A stretch of DNA of 7,266 bases, taken from NCBI GenBank assembly GCA_934217675.1, contig CAKQCV010000101.1:1-7266 (forward strand), given 5' to 3'. Under the pieces are notes generated by a model, which had not been told where the DNA came from, made no database searches, and saw only the letters and a list, made by a program, of their open reading frames with translations. Shown in pieces: positions 6,409 through 7,266 of this stretch. Made by a program: the position numbers and the translations under genes. Source of the DNA: an uncultured Prevotella sp. (GTDB lineage Bacteria > Bacteroidota > Bacteroidia > Bacteroidales > Bacteroidaceae). How positions within the stretch are numbered: the first letter of the stretch is position 1; every line of letters starts with the position of its first letter.

Positions 6409-6969
6409 TTATCTTTTGGCTGCCTTTGTTCGATAGCTGCAGCGGTATCTGCCTTGCAGCAGTGCTTTCAGTTTACTTTTTATCAACTGTTTGCGTAGAG
6501 GCGAAATTCTGTCGATGAACATCTTAGCGTCAAGATGGTCAAATTCGTGTTGCATAACCCTTGCCAAATATCCTTCCACCCATTCGTCGTGTGGCTGCAA
6601 ATCCTCGTCAAGATATTGAACGTGGATTCTTGTAGGTCGTGTCACTTTCTCTTGTATTCCGGGCAGCGATAGGCATCCCTCGTCAAGACTTTCCGTTTCG
6701 GTGTCATCGTATTCCAGTATGTGCGGGTTAATGAATCCCTTTTTGAATCCCTTGTATTCAGGGAAATCCTCTGACAGGACATCAAGGTCAATCACTACAA
6801 CGCGGATGTTTAACCCGATTTGCGGAGCCGCCAGTCCTACACCGTTCGATTCCTCCATAGTTTCAAACATATTAGCCACCAACTCTTTTAAGTTAGGATA
6901 GTCTGTAGGGATATCCACAGATTCCTTTCTGAGCACTGGCTGTCCATATATATATATAGGTAATATCAT
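6409..6969 (-). CDS. def: Peptide deformylase
   Basis: Metalloenzyme that removes the formyl group from the N-terminal methionine of nascent proteins at the ribosome exit. All three family motifs are present in the 186 residues: GVGLAAPQ (43-50), EGCLSLPG (97-104) and QHEFDHLDA (140-148). The metal ligands are C99, H141 and H145 and the catalytic base is E142, so the enzyme should be active. The last position of motif 3, often Gly (HLxG), is Ala here, a mild change. Length and layout are normal, with a basic C-terminal tail (YRTKAAKR). The start is firm: its ATG overlaps the ruvX stop as ATGA, indicating translational coupling, and [14 protein letters not shown] matches the usual N-terminus. 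Codons 4-8 include a run of alternating A and T. Confidence 0.98.
   Translation of the reverse strand: MILPIYIYGQPVLRKESVDIPTDYPNLKELVANMFETMEESNGVGLAAPQIGLNIRVVVIDLDVLSEDFPEYKGFKKGFINPHILEYDDTETESLDEGCLSLPGIQEKVTRPTRIHVQYLDEDLQPHDEWVEGYLARVMQHEFDHLDAKMFIDRISPLRKQLIKSKLKALLQGRYRCSYRTKAAKR
6946..6958. repeat. Short AT dinucleotide run in codons 4-8 of def
   Basis: Thirteen bases of strictly alternating A and T, encoding part of the PIYIYG stretch near the N-terminus of peptide deformylase. The frame is intact in this sequence. Such runs can slip during replication, but this one is short and lies in a normally essential gene. Confidence 0.6.
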
Positions 6970-7266
6970 CTTTTTGATTCCAAATAACTTTGCAAAATTA
7001 TAGTAGCACTGATTTCGTCAACCAGTGCTTTGTTTTGTCTCGCTTTCTTTTTCAGTCCACCGTCAAGCATAGCCTGATGAGCAAGTACCGATGTAAACCG
7101 CTCGTCATAGTATGTTATCGGAATTTGCTGTCTTTTCTTCCATCTTGCCACAAATTCCTTTACCCTTGCCAGATTCTCGCTTGGCTCTCCGTTAGGCTGT
7201 CTAGGTTCTCCTATCACAATAAGCTCCACAGACTCCTTCTGCACATATTTCAGCAAGAAATCATAA
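6966..7266 (-). CDS. ruvX: RuvX/YqgF family protein, N-terminus cut off
   Basis: C-terminal 100 residues of a RuvX (YqgF) protein, which is normally about 135-150 residues. The family has an RNase H-like fold and has been described as a putative Holliday-junction resolvase and as a pre-16S rRNA maturation nuclease. Visible motifs are [15 protein letters not shown], with the G-x-P and G-x-x-S pattern after the second strand; [11 protein letters not shown], holding the conserved acidic DER; and [15 protein letters not shown] at the end, holding the last conserved Asp. The first catalytic Asp, in the N-terminal strand, lies outside the window. The frame stays open to the right edge, and upstream codons (Y-D-F before LLKYVQ) fit the family, so the TTG at 7256 is not taken as the start. 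The stop overlaps the def start by four bases, so the two are coupled in one operon. Confidence 0.93.
   Translation of the reverse strand, partial: YDFLLKYVQKESVELIVIGEPRQPNGEPSENLARVKEFVARWKKRQQIPITYYDERFTSVLAHQAMLDGGLKKKARQNKALVDEISATIILQSYLESKR

Overview
The window looks like chromosomal housekeeping DNA from a member of the Bacteroidota, most likely order Bacteroidales and possibly Prevotellaceae. Three things suggest this. The start codons have AT-rich leaders without Shine-Dalgarno sequences. Two promoters fit the Bacteroidota pattern (TTTC, 20 bases, then TAnnTTTG). The gene content also fits, including a tiny, very basic COX24/bS22-like protein and an HU protein of the type found in this phylum. 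The genus is inference; no marker gene settles it.

Every supported gene lies on the minus strand, so transcription runs from right to left. From the right edge the order is: the C-terminal part of ruvX (cut by the window edge), def (peptide deformylase, overlapping ruvX by ATGA), a 671-residue exported tetratricopeptide-repeat protein, and a 349-base gap. That gap holds a cluster of palindromic and tandem repeats and the thrS promoter. It is followed by thrS (threonyl-tRNA synthetase) and a clear intrinsic terminator. A second unit then starts from its own promoter: an HU-family DNA-binding protein, a 29-residue COX24/bS22-like gene, a second long-stem terminator or attenuator, and the 5' two thirds of rng (RNase E/G family), which runs off the left edge.

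Functionally this is a growth and translation neighbourhood. It covers nascent-peptide deformylation, threonine tRNA charging, a probable small ribosomal protein, 16S rRNA or mRNA processing by RNase G, nucleoid packing, and RuvX (implicated in rRNA maturation or Holliday junctions). The TPR protein is the one well-sized gene of unknown function. I found no mobile element, CRISPR array, tRNA, rRNA or defence system. The more unusual points are the easily missed 29-residue gene, the self-complementary repeat cluster upstream of thrS, the absence of infC-rpmI-rplT directly after thrS, and an HU without the usual intercalating proline.
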